Assembly (NCBI GenBank): GCA_944323165.1 | Contig: CALURK010000002.1 | Coordinates: 62,001-126,000, forward strand | DNA from: Candidatus Gastranaerophilales bacterium | GTDB lineage: Bacteria; Cyanobacteriota; Vampirovibrionia; Gastranaerophilales; Gastranaerophilaceae | Length of the DNA: 64,000 nucleotides | Direction: 5' to 3' | Part shown: one piece after another, positions 6,868 to 16,219 of the stretch | Numbering within the stretch: position 1 is the stretch's first letter | Layout of the letters: each line of letters starts with the position of its first letter | Notes under the pieces: model-generated | What the model saw: the letters and a program-made list of their open reading frames with translations, nothing else | Database searches by the model: none | What the model was told of the DNA's origin: nothing | Position numbers and translations under genes: made by a program

Positions 6868-7755
6868 TTAGTCTGCATAACAGCTAAGAGAATAACTGCC
6901 TCTTAGTTTATTTATAGCTCTCATTTCTGTTTGTCTGATACATTCTTTTGTAACACCGAATAATTTTCCGATATCTTCTAATGTTGTTCTTGCAAAATTT
7001 TCCAAACCAAATCTCATTTTTATTACGGTTTGTTCACGTTCTTTTAATGTAGAAACGACGTTTGCAATTTCTTTTTTTAATTCTTCATACTCTATAGATT
7101 CTTCAATATTTGTATTTTCATCTTCTAAAACATCTGCTACATTTAATTCGCTTCCGTTTTTGCCGTCAAAGCTGCCTTCTATTGATACTGTTGTTGTGTA
7201 AGCTGATAAGAATGTGTCAATTTTTTCAGGTTCCAAATTCATCTTCTCTGCAACATCTTTTGTTGAAACTTGACAGTTGTATGCTCTTTCCATTTCTGTT
7301 TTGATTTTAGAAAATTTTGATAAGGTTTCTTGAATATATACAGGAATTTTCATACAGTATGATTGCTCTGAAATTGCTTTGAACATTGCTTGTTTTATCC
7401 ACCAGCTTGCGTAAGTTGAAAATCTGTATCCTAATTCCGGGTTGAATTTCTCAACAGCTATCATTAAGCCTAAATTCCCTTCTTGAATTAAATCAATCAT
7501 CGGAAGTTTTGAAACGTGAATTGCTTTTCTTGCAATAGTTAAAACCAATTTTAAATTAGATTGAACTAATATTTTTTTTGCCTCTTTGTCACCTGTCTTT
7601 GCAAGTCTTGCAACTTCTTTTTCTTCATCTGCATTAAGTGATTTGAACGAATTAACTTTTCTAACGTAAGACATCATATCATTACCGTTAAATGATACAA
7701 AACTGTTTCTTGAAGGGTTGGTTGTTTTTTTCATTTGAATAGCTGTTTCTTTCAT
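6868..7755 (-). CDS. RNA polymerase sigma factor, sigma-70 family (group 2-like)
   Basis: This sigma subunit directs RNA polymerase to a promoter class. Region 2 spans about residues 62-130 and includes DLIQEGNLGLMIAVEKF and YRFSTYASWWIKQA, the -10 recognition and melting elements. Region 3 follows (ISEQSYCMKIPVYIQE). Region 4 ends with the helix-turn-helix TLEDIGKLFGVTKECIRQ, the -35 reader. It is 295 residues, lacks the long N-terminal region 1.1 of a primary sigma, and its region 4 differs from RpoD consensus (FGVTKECIRQTE in place of GVTRERIRQIE), so it is probably an alternative sigma factor. The N-terminus has the SFVSFNG stretch seen in other proteins here. It is transcribed alone. Confidence 0.9.
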   Translation of the reverse strand: MKETAIQMKKTTNPSRNSFVSFNGNDMMSYVRKVNSFKSLNADEEKEVARLAKTGDKEAKKILVQSNLKLVLTIARKAIHVSKLPMIDLIQEGNLGLMIAVEKFNPELGYRFSTYASWWIKQAMFKAISEQSYCMKIPVYIQETLSKFSKIKTEMERAYNCQVSTKDVAEKMNLEPEKIDTFLSAYTTTVSIEGSFDGKNGSELNVADVLEDENTNIEESIEYEELKKEIANVVSTLKEREQTVIKMRFGLENFARTTLEDIGKLFGVTKECIRQTEMRAINKLRGSYSLSCYAD

Positions 7756-7923
7756 ACTGTTAAACTCCTAAATTATAAATGTGGGTAAATTAATCAACTT
7801 TGTATAAGGATTTGAAAACACATAACAAATATTTCTTATATACTTATAATATATCAGAAGTATATAAAACTCAATACTTTTGTTAAGAAATATTACAAAA
7901 ATACCCCTATTTTTGAGAAATTT

Positions 7924-9117
7924 TTACAAAACTTCACATTCTTGAAAATTTTGTATATATAATCTAAGGTCGTTAACACGAGTATTTACAACCATTATGA
8001 CATCTTTCATCTCTGCTTCTAATCTTTTTGCTCCTTTAAAGCAAGTATGGAAAAATAAGACCGTGGCTGTACCTTTTACAAGAGAATTTTTTAAATCAAG
8101 AATTTTTTGATAAATATTAGGATCAATAATTTCCTTGTTTTCGCACATTAGCGTAAAAATATCGCCAAACCACCACTGAACCTCTTCTACATTATTTGAT
8201 TTTAGACCTTTTAGAGCTTTCTTTAAATAAGTAAGAAGCTTAGAGTAGATTTCTTCTAATTTTCGTTTCTTAGCAGGCAGAACTTTTTTGAAATAATTCA
8301 TAGTTTGGTTATAACCGATTTCAATTAATTTTCTTCTTGCATCTTTGTTTAGGTTAAAATCCGCAAAGAAAATATCTCCTGTATTAATTCTTATACAATC
8401 ATATCTGTCATTTTGTCCGTAGAGTTCTGTTACAAAATCTGTCGCAATATCTGTAACGCAGCTGTAGATAGTGTTTATGAAAGATATCGGATTTTTTTCA
8501 TCCTTGCTGTAATCCCCTTCCAGTCTGAATTCTAAAATTCTGCTTTCTGAATGATTTAAGGTGTCAGATAATCGCCACATAGGAGAAGCTTTTTGCAAAT
8601 CGCCATCTACCAAATAACAATCTTCATATTTGTAGGGAGCCATTAGACCTGGCATACTTGAAGAAACTTTTATAGCTTTAGCAACTTCAAAATCAGGAGT
8701 TTTTTCTGTTGAAAATTCTTGGTTACAGAATTTTGTTAGATTTGTTGTTATAATAACAAGTTTTTTTTCTACATCCTCAAAAGTAACATTCTTATTTTTT
8801 ATTTTTTCATTCTTCTTTAATAACAACTCATTTAACCAATCCAAAAAAATTTCGCCTTTACTTATAGCAAAAGCATTACCAAATCCTAAATGTATATCTT
8901 TGAATAAATCAAAATTTACTTTCATAAAAAGGTTTTCTAATTCATAAGATTTGTATCCGCATGCAATGAGAGCAGCCATAACTGCGCCAACTGACGAACC
9001 TCCAATAATATCATATTCAATTCCGAGTTCTTCCAAAGCTCTTATTGTTCCAATGTATGCCATACCTCTAATAGCTCCGCCTCCAAACAGGCAAGTATAT
9101 TTTAATGGATTAGTCAT
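7924..9117 (-). CDS. Patatin-like phospholipase
   Basis: Patatin-family enzymes hydrolyse acyl esters with a Ser-Asp dyad. The oxyanion loop GGGAIRG lies at residues 12-18 and the nucleophile is Ser42 in GSSVG (40-44). The catalytic Asp is in YLVDGDLQ near residue 170. The C-terminal 180 residues are helical and not recognised. I place the start at 9117 (MTNPLKY), where GGAG lies eight bases upstream, instead of at the upstream ATG (9132), which would precede that site. The start overlaps the stop of the previous gene as ATGACTAA, indicating translational coupling. Substrate is unknown; membrane phospholipid is likely. Confidence 0.85.
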   Translation of the reverse strand: MTNPLKYTCLFGGGAIRGMAYIGTIRALEELGIEYDIIGGSSVGAVMAALIACGYKSYELENLFMKVNFDLFKDIHLGFGNAFAISKGEIFLDWLNELLLKKNEKIKNKNVTFEDVEKKLVIITTNLTKFCNQEFSTEKTPDFEVAKAIKVSSSMPGLMAPYKYEDCYLVDGDLQKASPMWRLSDTLNHSESRILEFRLEGDYSKDEKNPISFINTIYSCVTDIATDFVTELYGQNDRYDCIRINTGDIFFADFNLNKDARRKLIEIGYNQTMNYFKKVLPAKKRKLEEIYSKLLTYLKKALKGLKSNNVEEVQWWFGDIFTLMCENKEIIDPNIYQKILDLKNSLVKGTATVLFFHTCFKGAKRLEAEMKDVIMVVNTRVNDLRLYIQNFQECEVL

Positions 9118-10642
9118 TTGTGAAATCTCCATGTTTAAACATCGTTTTTCTATAGTAATCTATGTTGTATTCAGGTTCAAAGTATGAAAACTTTTCTTTG
9201 CCTTTTTTTACGAAAATACCACAATTTTTTCCGTCAAAGATTAGTACCCAATTAGGATCTTGTTTTAAAACAGAATATATATCGTTTCTTTTCCTTGGCA
9301 TAAGAATATCTGTCGGATATTTGTTGATTATATCTTGCCAATTTTTTTCAACAAGTTCATAGGCTCTTAATGTTTCGAATTCTTCATCATTGTAAACTTC
9401 TTCATATCTGCCATCCATATATATTAAGTTATCAGGATATAATTTGTAAGAAGTATAGCTTCCATAGCCGAATGGGACTACGATATTTCCTTTGATATTA
9501 TTGATTTTAAGAAATTCTATTTCGTAAAGCGGAAATTTATTACTATCCGCTCTTGGTGCCAATGGTGAAAAAAGAGGAATTAATAATGCAAGTATGATAA
9601 TTGCCAAATACAAACTTTTTTCAATTTTTTTCAACCATTTTTTTAATTTTATAAAAACACATACTATATCGTTGTAACAGAGTGCCGCTGTTGAAATTAT
9701 TGATAATGAAAGAAGTTTTACATGAGCCAATCCCATATATAGAGTAACTGCAAGTATTATAGTTTTTGTAATATCAAGTTTTTTCTTTTTTAGAAACGTT
9801 GATATGAAACCAAAGGCCGCGAAAACGCTAGGATAAATATAGTATAAAATATGTCGTGGAGCAAAAAACGGCCACCATTCAACAACATATTTTCTTTGTT
9901 TTGTTGTTGCAGAGAATAAAAAGTTTAAATATTTTACTCCATAAGGGTTAATTATAAGAAGTAAGCCAGATGCTGTTCCGGCCAAAAAATATTTTTTCCA
10001 AGATTTTTTCTCTAATATTGCACCAATCATATACATAAAAATAAGTCCAATTCCAGCAACAACACCACCGTGTAAGTTGTTCCACAAAATTACTATAGGC
10101 AGCAGTATCCATATAAGATTTTTATATTTTCCTTTTCTGGTACCCTCAAGAATGTATAGGAAAATGCTGAAAAATAAGAAGCTAAATAGTTGACATCTGA
10201 CTAATTCCGAATTTAATCTCAGGAATAAAACCAAAAAAATAGACATAAAAATCAGAGAAGTCGGATAGGCGTGTTTTTGGAGTTTTTGAGTTTTTATAAC
10301 AAAGAAAGTTGTTAAAAACATCATTAATGCCTGAAATAACAATAATCCTACAGCTCCAATGTGTTTCAGAATAAAATAAAAAACGACCCCGGAGCCCCAT
10401 TCATGGTCATACCAAGGATGGGTTGGTGTATATGATAAAAAATCTTTGAATGGTAAAATGCCTTGTTCAATAAACCTTTCTCCTACGATAAGTCGTGCGA
10501 ATAAGTCGTAATCATAGTTGGTAGAAAGACAGGCTAAAAATAAGCTAAAAATTCCAAGAATAAACAATAGAAAAAATTGTCTTTTTTTACTAGATACCAA
10601 AAGTATAATCTCCCTCCAAAAATATTTTATAACAAAAATCAT
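9110..10642 (-). CDS. GT-C-like integral membrane protein
   Basis: The 510-residue protein has about ten predicted membrane helices followed by a soluble C-terminal domain (from about residue 365). After the first helix there is an acidic periplasmic loop (NYDYDLFARLIVGERFIEQG, then YDHEWGSG near residue 80), as in lipid-linked-sugar glycosyltransferases of the GT-C fold. The C-terminal part (GSYTSYKLYPDNLIYMDGRYEEVY) is typical of such proteins, where it forms the outer domain. The likely role is sugar transfer to an envelope glycan or protein, inferred from fold pattern only. It is transcribed first in a two-gene unit with the patatin, with an 8-base overlap. Confidence 0.6.
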   Translation of the reverse strand: MIFVIKYFWREIILLVSSKKRQFFLLFILGIFSLFLACLSTNYDYDLFARLIVGERFIEQGILPFKDFLSYTPTHPWYDHEWGSGVVFYFILKHIGAVGLLLFQALMMFLTTFFVIKTQKLQKHAYPTSLIFMSIFLVLFLRLNSELVRCQLFSFLFFSIFLYILEGTRKGKYKNLIWILLPIVILWNNLHGGVVAGIGLIFMYMIGAILEKKSWKKYFLAGTASGLLLIINPYGVKYLNFLFSATTKQRKYVVEWWPFFAPRHILYYIYPSVFAAFGFISTFLKKKKLDITKTIILAVTLYMGLAHVKLLSLSIISTAALCYNDIVCVFIKLKKWLKKIEKSLYLAIIILALLIPLFSPLAPRADSNKFPLYEIEFLKINNIKGNIVVPFGYGSYTSYKLYPDNLIYMDGRYEEVYNDEEFETLRAYELVEKNWQDIINKYPTDILMPRKRNDIYSVLKQDPNWVLIFDGKNCGIFVKKGKEKFSYFEPEYNIDYYRKTMFKHGDFTND

Positions 10643-10700
10643 TAATTGTGATAGAATAAAGGTATTAAATTTACAAAAAATGACAATATTGGGGGAGTAA

Positions 10701-11942
10701 ATGGGGTTAACATTAGTAGAGAAGATTATTTCCGAACACGCAGGTAAAGAAGTTCACTCAGGTGAGTTGGTCATATCAAAAGTTGATGTAACTGCTGTGC
10801 AAGATGGAACAGGGCCTTTAACCGTTCAAGAATTTAAGAAACTTGGCAAGGATAGATTAAATAATCCTGAAAGGACTATTTTATTTATAGACCATGCTTC
10901 ACCTAGCCCTAGAAAAGAGCTTTCTAATACACACATGGTCCTAAGAGAATTCCATAAAGAATACGGGGCAGTGCTTTCAGATGTCGGAGCAGGTGTATGC
11001 CACCAAAGATTAATAGAAACCTTTGTTAATCCTGGAGAAGTTTTGGTAGGAGCAGATTCTCATACTTGTACTTCAGGCGCGTTAGGTGCTTTTGCTACCG
11101 GCATGGGATCTACGGATGTGGCTGTTGCTATGGCTTTAGGTAAAACTTGGCTAAAAGTTCCTGCTACTTACAAAATTGTTGTCAAAGGAAAATTTAAACC
11201 CGGAATATGTTCCAAAGACTTAATGCTTTATCTAATAGGTATGATAGGTGCTGATGGTGCAACGTATAAAGCTTTAGAATTTACCGGTGATACTATTGAT
11301 AATATGTCAATGTCAGAAAGGTTTACGCTTGCTAATATGGCAGTGGAAGCTGGTGCTAAATGCGGATTATTTGTTGCGGATGATAAGACTAAAGAGTTTT
11401 TAAAACAAAGAGGACGTGAAGACAAGTTCAGACAAATATTACCTGATAAAGATGCAACGTACGAAAGAATTATAGAAATAAATGCTGAGGATGTTCCTCA
11501 TATTGTTTCTTGCCCTCATACTGTTGATAATACAAAAACAGTTGATGAACTTAAGGCTGTAAAAGTTGATCAGGTTTATGTTGGAACTTGCACTAACGGA
11601 AGAATTGAAGATTTAAGAATAGTGGCTGATATTTTGAAAGGAAAAACTGTTCATCCTGATGTCAGAATGCTAATTTCTCCGGCTTCTAAGGATGTATTTA
11701 AGCAGGCTTTAAAAGAAGGTTTAATTGATATTTTTGTCGAAGCTAATGCTGCAATATTAGCTCCGGGATGTGGTCCGTGTGTCGGTGTACATGCCGGAAT
11801 TTTAGGTGATGGAGAAGTTTGTCTTGCAACTCAAAACAGAAACTTCCAAGGAAGAATGGGGAATACTAAAGGATTTATTTACTTAGCCTCTCCTTATGTT
11901 GCTGCCTATACAGCTTTGAGAGGATATATTTCCGCAGAATAA
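10701..11942 (+). CDS. leuC: 3-Isopropylmalate dehydratase large subunit (LeuC/aconitase family)
   Basis: The product isomerises 2-isopropylmalate to 3-isopropylmalate in leucine synthesis, using a [4Fe-4S] cluster. The cluster ligands are the Cys in VGTCTNGR (about residue 299) and the two in APGCGPCVG (about 357 and 360). Active-site stretches HASPSPRKELSNTH and GADSHTCTSGALGAFATGMGSTD are present. At 413 residues it matches the short archaeal-type LeuC/homoaconitase lineage, so homoaconitase or a related dehydratase is an alternative. The small subunit (leuD) is not in this window. It leads a plus-strand unit with a small membrane protein and mtnA, and has a strong GGGGGAG ribosome site. 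Confidence 0.88.
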   Translation: MGLTLVEKIISEHAGKEVHSGELVISKVDVTAVQDGTGPLTVQEFKKLGKDRLNNPERTILFIDHASPSPRKELSNTHMVLREFHKEYGAVLSDVGAGVCHQRLIETFVNPGEVLVGADSHTCTSGALGAFATGMGSTDVAVAMALGKTWLKVPATYKIVVKGKFKPGICSKDLMLYLIGMIGADGATYKALEFTGDTIDNMSMSERFTLANMAVEAGAKCGLFVADDKTKEFLKQRGREDKFRQILPDKDATYERIIEINAEDVPHIVSCPHTVDNTKTVDELKAVKVDQVYVGTCTNGRIEDLRIVADILKGKTVHPDVRMLISPASKDVFKQALKEGLIDIFVEANAAILAPGCGPCVGVHAGILGDGEVCLATQNRNFQGRMGNTKGFIYLASPYVAAYTALRGYISAE

Positions 11943-11954
11943 TGTGAGGTTATA

Positions 11955-12440
11955 ATGAATTTATTATTATTGAAACAAATATCTCTTATAAGTGCGTTTG
12001 CGGGTGCTATTTTAGGTTTTATAACAATAGTGCCTTATGTAAGCTTCTTAAGTTTTATGGTTTTAATACTGTGTCTGGCAGCTTTGGTAATCGTATATTT
12101 GAAGCAAAATGAATTGATAGGCATTATAAGTGTAAGAGAAGGTTGTATTTTTGGTGCTTTAATAGGGTTTGTTTCTTTTATTGCATTTTCCGTAGTTTAT
12201 GCACCTTTAAGCATGCTTTTAGGATGGATTTTCCCTTCTTATACCCAAGGATTTTTAAGGTTTTTCTTAACGAGCTTCGGCTCTTTTATTGTAATGGTTC
12301 TGTTAATGATTCTTATGGCAGGACTAAGTGCTTTATTTAATGCGTTTGCTGGGCTTGTTACTGCTTATGTTTACGAACTTATCACTGGAGTTAAAAAAGA
12401 AAATAACCAAAATACAAGTGTAGATTTTGAAATTAAGTAA
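11955..12440 (+). CDS. Small four-helix membrane protein
   Basis: The 161-residue product is almost entirely hydrophobic, with four predicted membrane helices (about residues 7-30, 32-50, 62-90 and 108-145) and a short polar tail (KKENNQNTSVDFEIK). It lies 12 bases after leuC and 14 before mtnA, so it is cotranscribed with both; start at ATG with a GAGG site. It resembles the loosely defined 'DUF4199/YIP1-like' type of small membrane proteins in hydropathy only. Function is not inferred. Confidence 0.75.
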   Translation: MNLLLLKQISLISAFAGAILGFITIVPYVSFLSFMVLILCLAALVIVYLKQNELIGIISVREGCIFGALIGFVSFIAFSVVYAPLSMLLGWIFPSYTQGFLRFFLTSFGSFIVMVLLMILMAGLSALFNAFAGLVTAYVYELITGVKKENNQNTSVDFEIK

Positions 12441-12454
12441 AGGATTAAGTATAA

Positions 12455-13516
12455 ATGGAATTTAAGTCAAAAATAAAAACGATAGAATGGGAAGGTACTT
12501 ATTCTAAAATGGTTGATCAGACAGTAGTACCTTATGAATATAAATTTGTAAATATAACAACAGGCGACGATATGTTTGACGCCATTAGAAATATGATAGT
12601 AAGAGGTGCGCCTGCAATCGGTATTGCCGGTGCGCACGGTGTAATTCTTTTTGCACAAGAACTTGCCCAAAAAGGGCTTTCCAGAGAAGATTTTGTAAAA
12701 CAACTTATAGAAAAAGCTGAATATATGAAAACTTCTCGTCCGACAGCTGTAAATCTAATGTGGGCTTGTGAAAAACAAATTGAGGTTATCAAAAATTCTA
12801 AATCTGATATTAACGGAATAATTGAAGAATTAAAAGTTAACGGCGTGAAGCTTGAAAATGAAGATATAGAGATTAATAAAAAAATAGGTGACTATGGAGC
12901 AGAGGTCGTTCCAAAAGGGGCTACAATTCTTACGCACTGTAATGCAGGAGCTCTTGCAACAGTCGGTTATGGTACTGCTCTTGGGGTTGTAAGATCTGCT
13001 TATGCAAAAGACAATACAATTCAAGTTTTTGCGGATGAAACACGACCGCGTCAACAAGGTGCAAGAATTACAACTTTTGAACTAGCGATGGACGGGATCC
13101 CTGTAACATTGATTACAGATGGTATGTGCTCATATTTCATGAAAAAAGGTATGATTGATATGGTTGTAGTCGGGGCTGACAGAATTGCTGCAAACGGTGA
13201 TACTGCAAATAAGATTGGAACTTATACCGTTGCAATTGCTGCTAAATACCATAATATTCCGTTTTATATAGCTGCTCCTTTGTCTACAATTGATATTTCG
13301 ATTAAATCAGGTGATGAAATCCCGATAGAAGAACGTTCAAGAGAAGAAGTTACCCATATAAACGGTAAGCCGATTTGTGCATTAGAGGGCGTTAACGTTA
13401 TAAATCCTGGTTTTGATGTGACTCCTCATGATTTGATAGCAGGAATTATTACCGAAAAAGGTATACTAAGACCTGATTATAACAAGTCAATATCTGAGGC
13501 ATTTAAAAATATCTAG
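12455..13516 (+). CDS. mtnA: Methylthioribose-1-phosphate isomerase
   Basis: MtnA converts 5-methylthioribose-1-phosphate to methylthioribulose-1-phosphate in methionine salvage and belongs to the eIF-2B-like family. Diagnostic stretches are RGAPAIGIAGAHGV near residue 50, the catalytic-Cys region THCNAGALATVGYGTALG near 162, DETRPRQQGARITTFEL near 198, and GADRIAANGDTANKIGTY with the catalytic Asp near 240. At 353 residues it has full family length. Its stop codon shares the palindrome CTAG with the stop of the convergent pdxA gene. Other methionine-salvage genes are not in the window. Ribose-1,5-bisphosphate isomerases are relatives but lack this length and N-terminal domain. Confidence 0.94.
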   Translation: MEFKSKIKTIEWEGTYSKMVDQTVVPYEYKFVNITTGDDMFDAIRNMIVRGAPAIGIAGAHGVILFAQELAQKGLSREDFVKQLIEKAEYMKTSRPTAVNLMWACEKQIEVIKNSKSDINGIIEELKVNGVKLENEDIEINKKIGDYGAEVVPKGATILTHCNAGALATVGYGTALGVVRSAYAKDNTIQVFADETRPRQQGARITTFELAMDGIPVTLITDGMCSYFMKKGMIDMVVVGADRIAANGDTANKIGTYTVAIAAKYHNIPFYIAAPLSTIDISIKSGDEIPIEERSREEVTHINGKPICALEGVNVINPGFDVTPHDLIAGIITEKGILRPDYNKSISEAFKNI

Positions 13517-14448
13517 TATAAGCAATATTTTATAGCTTCTATCATAGATTCAGGGTTAGCAATATTCTTCCCTGCAATATCGAAGGCTGTACCATGGCTA
13601 GGTGATGTTCTTATGATATCAAGTCCTATTGTCATATTTACAGTCTTTTCGGATGCAATAGCCTTTATAGGTATAAGACCTTGGTCGTGATAGCAGGCTA
13701 TATAACAATCATAAGGAATCTTTTCACCTTTAATATAATTTTGAACAGCTTTTACAAACAATGTGTCAGCAGGGAGAGGGTTTGTAATATTTATACCCCT
13801 TTTTCTTACTGCATCTATTGCCGGTAATATGTTTTCATTTTCCTCAGTCCCAATCACACCGTTTTCTCCGGCATGAGGGTTTAGCGCACAAAGTGCAAAA
13901 GATGGTTTCTTTATCATCAATTTGTTTTGGAAAAAGCTCCTCAAACGTTCTGTTTTTTCTATTATTAGCTCTTTTGTAATACTCTTGCTAACATCTTTAA
14001 GCGCGCAATGTCTTGTTAGAAGCAATACTCTAAAATCTTTTGAAACAAAAAGCATTTCAGCTTTTTGTCCGTCATGTGCTAAAAATTTTTCTAAAATTTC
14101 AGTTTGGCCTTTATAATTGTGACCTGCAAGATTCATGGCTTCCTTAGAAGTTGGTGCGGTAACAATAAATTTAGGTTTTAATTCACAAGCTTTTTTTAGA
14201 GCCCGAAATGCGAAATCTCCTGCGTTTGAAGAAATTTCTCCCGGCACAACTTTTTCGGGATAATCTAATTCTATAATTTCATAATTGTTGTTAATATTTC
14301 CGTATGTATTTAAAATCTTAGAGTTAGAAATTATCGCAATATCCTTTGAAGGCAAATTAAGCAAGTTTAAAGCTTTAATTGTAATTTCTGCCCCTATTCC
14401 GTTTGGGTCACCTGTTGTTATTAAAATTTTGTTTTCGTAATTACTCAT
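13513..14448 (-). CDS. pdxA: 4-Hydroxythreonine-4-phosphate dehydrogenase family (PdxA or PdxA2)
   Basis: This NAD-dependent dehydrogenase acts on 4-phospho-hydroxy acids. GDPNGIGAEIT opens the sequence; metal-site His residues are in GHNYKGQTE, NPHAGENG and CYHDQGLIP; and SPSHGTAFDIAGK closes the active site. It is 311 residues, near full length. PdxA classically acts in de novo PLP synthesis. Here it is translationally coupled (8-base overlap) to a DUF1537 kinase, the arrangement reported for PdxA2 in D-threonate and D-erythronate breakdown, so it may act on the phosphorylated sugar acid instead. Sequence alone does not separate the two roles. Confidence 0.88.
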   Translation of the reverse strand: MSNYENKILITTGDPNGIGAEITIKALNLLNLPSKDIAIISNSKILNTYGNINNNYEIIELDYPEKVVPGEISSNAGDFAFRALKKACELKPKFIVTAPTSKEAMNLAGHNYKGQTEILEKFLAHDGQKAEMLFVSKDFRVLLLTRHCALKDVSKSITKELIIEKTERLRSFFQNKLMIKKPSFALCALNPHAGENGVIGTEENENILPAIDAVRKRGINITNPLPADTLFVKAVQNYIKGEKIPYDCYIACYHDQGLIPIKAIASEKTVNMTIGLDIIRTSPSHGTAFDIAGKNIANPESMIEAIKYCLY

Positions 14449-15745
14449 GATGTTTAAAATAATCTAATATTTCAATTAAAGTTCTTGTATTCCCTAAGTT
14501 TCCTGATTTTGTGACTATCCATTGACCGTTGATATCAGAACATAAAGAAATAGCAGGCGCTACTTCATCAACAAGTTTTAGCTCGTGAGAATTAATAGCT
14601 CTGCAGCACTTATAAGATGTTTCTCCGCCAAGTGTTATTAAGATTGCTCTGATTTCTGAAAGAACTCTTTTAGTAAGTTCTGCAAGGTAATCCGTAATCA
14701 TTGATGATAATTTTTCTTTAGTAAGTTCTGCATTAAATGAATCATCTGAAAATCCATCAAAATTAGCAATAAGATGAGATGTATGAACAATCACTGTTAC
14801 CCCGCTTTTTAAATTCGTAATAACTCTTCCTACAATATCATCATCTACTCCATCGATAATATCGTTTACTCCCAGCGGAATAAAATTTACGTTCTCATAA
14901 TCATCAGATTGTTCAAGTTTATTAATTTGTTCTGCAGTAATATTGGTTGCGGTTCCTGATACAATGAATTTAGGAAGTTTCTCGAGTTTAACAGGTTCTG
15001 ATTCTCTTTCAATTCCTGCAAGCCAACATCTCCCTAAAACTTGTGCTCCTGCTGCAGTTCCTGTTGGTAGAAGCTTTTTGTCACATTTTTTGATTGCAAG
15101 AGCAAGTTGCTCGATGTCTGTTATTGAAGTTGAATCAGCAACTATAAGCTTTTTCCCCTCTTTTATTAATTCGTTGATTTTAATTAATATAGGTCCGGCT
15201 CCGTTCATAATTGTTTTTAAATCAATAGTCCCAACAAGTTCCTTTTCTTTCTCTCCTAACTGAGAACGAAGTAATGTTGGTATATGTGATTCTAAAATCG
15301 GGGAATGAGGATCCATTGCAATTTCAGTTCTTCCGATAGGGACGCCTTTTAAAAGATGATACCCTCCAACAGTAATTCTCCCCTCTTGAGGAAATGCCGG
15401 TATTATAATTGCAGCATCGTATTCCAAAATATTCAACATTGTAAGCGTTTCTTGAGCAATATTGCCTCGAAGAGTTGAATCAATTTTTTTGTAGTAATAA
15501 TCGAAGGAAAAGTTTTCCAAAAACGATTTTACAGCAATCTTAACTCTTTCAACAGCCTCAGTAACATTAATATTTCTTGATTCTGTAGAAACAGCCCAAA
15601 CTTCTGTATCATCTTTTTTTTGCGGAATATAATTATTGTCTAAAAGAATTTTTGTATTAGCACCGCGAAGACGAAATTGAAGCGCAGTATCGTTTGCTCC
15701 AGTTAAATCATCTGCAATTATACCGACTATGTCTGATAAAATCAT
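14441..15745 (-). CDS. Four-carbon sugar-acid kinase (DUF1537 family; DtnK/DenK-like)
   Basis: The family phosphorylates four-carbon sugar acids such as D-threonate or D-erythronate. The N-terminal domain opens with IVGIIADDLTGANDTALQF, the substrate-side signature, and has DYYYKKIDSTLRGNI near residue 85. The C-terminal nucleotide-binding domain ends in ILITLGGETSYKCCRAINSH. At 434 residues the length is typical. The start overlaps the end of ssb by ATGA and its end overlaps pdxA by 8 bases, so all three are one transcript. The match with pdxA suggests a two-step sugar-acid pathway; the usual third-step dehydrogenase is not in the window. True substrate is unknown. Confidence 0.85.
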   Translation of the reverse strand: MILSDIVGIIADDLTGANDTALQFRLRGANTKILLDNNYIPQKKDDTEVWAVSTESRNINVTEAVERVKIAVKSFLENFSFDYYYKKIDSTLRGNIAQETLTMLNILEYDAAIIIPAFPQEGRITVGGYHLLKGVPIGRTEIAMDPHSPILESHIPTLLRSQLGEKEKELVGTIDLKTIMNGAGPILIKINELIKEGKKLIVADSTSITDIEQLALAIKKCDKKLLPTGTAAGAQVLGRCWLAGIERESEPVKLEKLPKFIVSGTATNITAEQINKLEQSDDYENVNFIPLGVNDIIDGVDDDIVGRVITNLKSGVTVIVHTSHLIANFDGFSDDSFNAELTKEKLSSMITDYLAELTKRVLSEIRAILITLGGETSYKCCRAINSHELKLVDEVAPAISLCSDINGQWIVTKSGNLGNTRTLIEILDYFKHHE

Positions 15746-16071
15746 TGTTCAGCGTCTCTTTTTGATCCTAAAAGTCTTACATTGTTGGCTACAATAAGAA
15801 AACGTTCTCTTTCTTCACCGGTCTGATCTGTCCATTTGCTGATAGAAATTCTACCATCTACGACTACTTGACGACCTTTTTTTATGTATTCGCCGGCGAA
15901 TTCTGCCTGCTTATCCCAAACCTCTATATTATACCAGTCTGTAACCTCTTCTTTTGTTTTTGAATCCCATCTTCCTACAGCGAGCGAAAATGTTGTTTTA
16001 ACCTTACCTGATTCAAAATATTTGATTTCTGCATCCTGACCGGCTCTGCCTATAATTGTGGCGGTATTCAT
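15742..16071 (-). CDS. ssb: Single-stranded DNA-binding protein, short form
   Basis: SSB coats single-stranded DNA during replication and repair. The OB-fold is complete (NTATIIGRAGQDAEIKYFES, then FSLAVGRWD, TDWYNIEVWDKQAEF and GRQVVVDGRIS). At 109 residues it stops right after the fold (RLLGSKRDAEQ) and has no linker or acidic DDDIPF-type tip, which other SSBs use to recruit repair proteins. Short SSBs occur in cyanobacteria, and a second, full-length SSB elsewhere in the genome is possible. It is first in the ssb-kinase-pdxA unit. Confidence 0.92.
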   Translation of the reverse strand: MNTATIIGRAGQDAEIKYFESGKVKTTFSLAVGRWDSKTKEEVTDWYNIEVWDKQAEFAGEYIKKGRQVVVDGRISISKWTDQTGEERERFLIVANNVRLLGSKRDAEQ

Positions 16072-16219
16072 TAATTTTCTCCTTACTAACTTAATAACTC
16101 AATTATATCATGTATTCAATTTAAAACGATTAACTATTACTAATTGTAAATTTTTTTCTGTTTGGTAGCAAAAATTTAATTTATAAGATTTAAAATAACA
16201 TATATTAAGGAGAAAAGAA

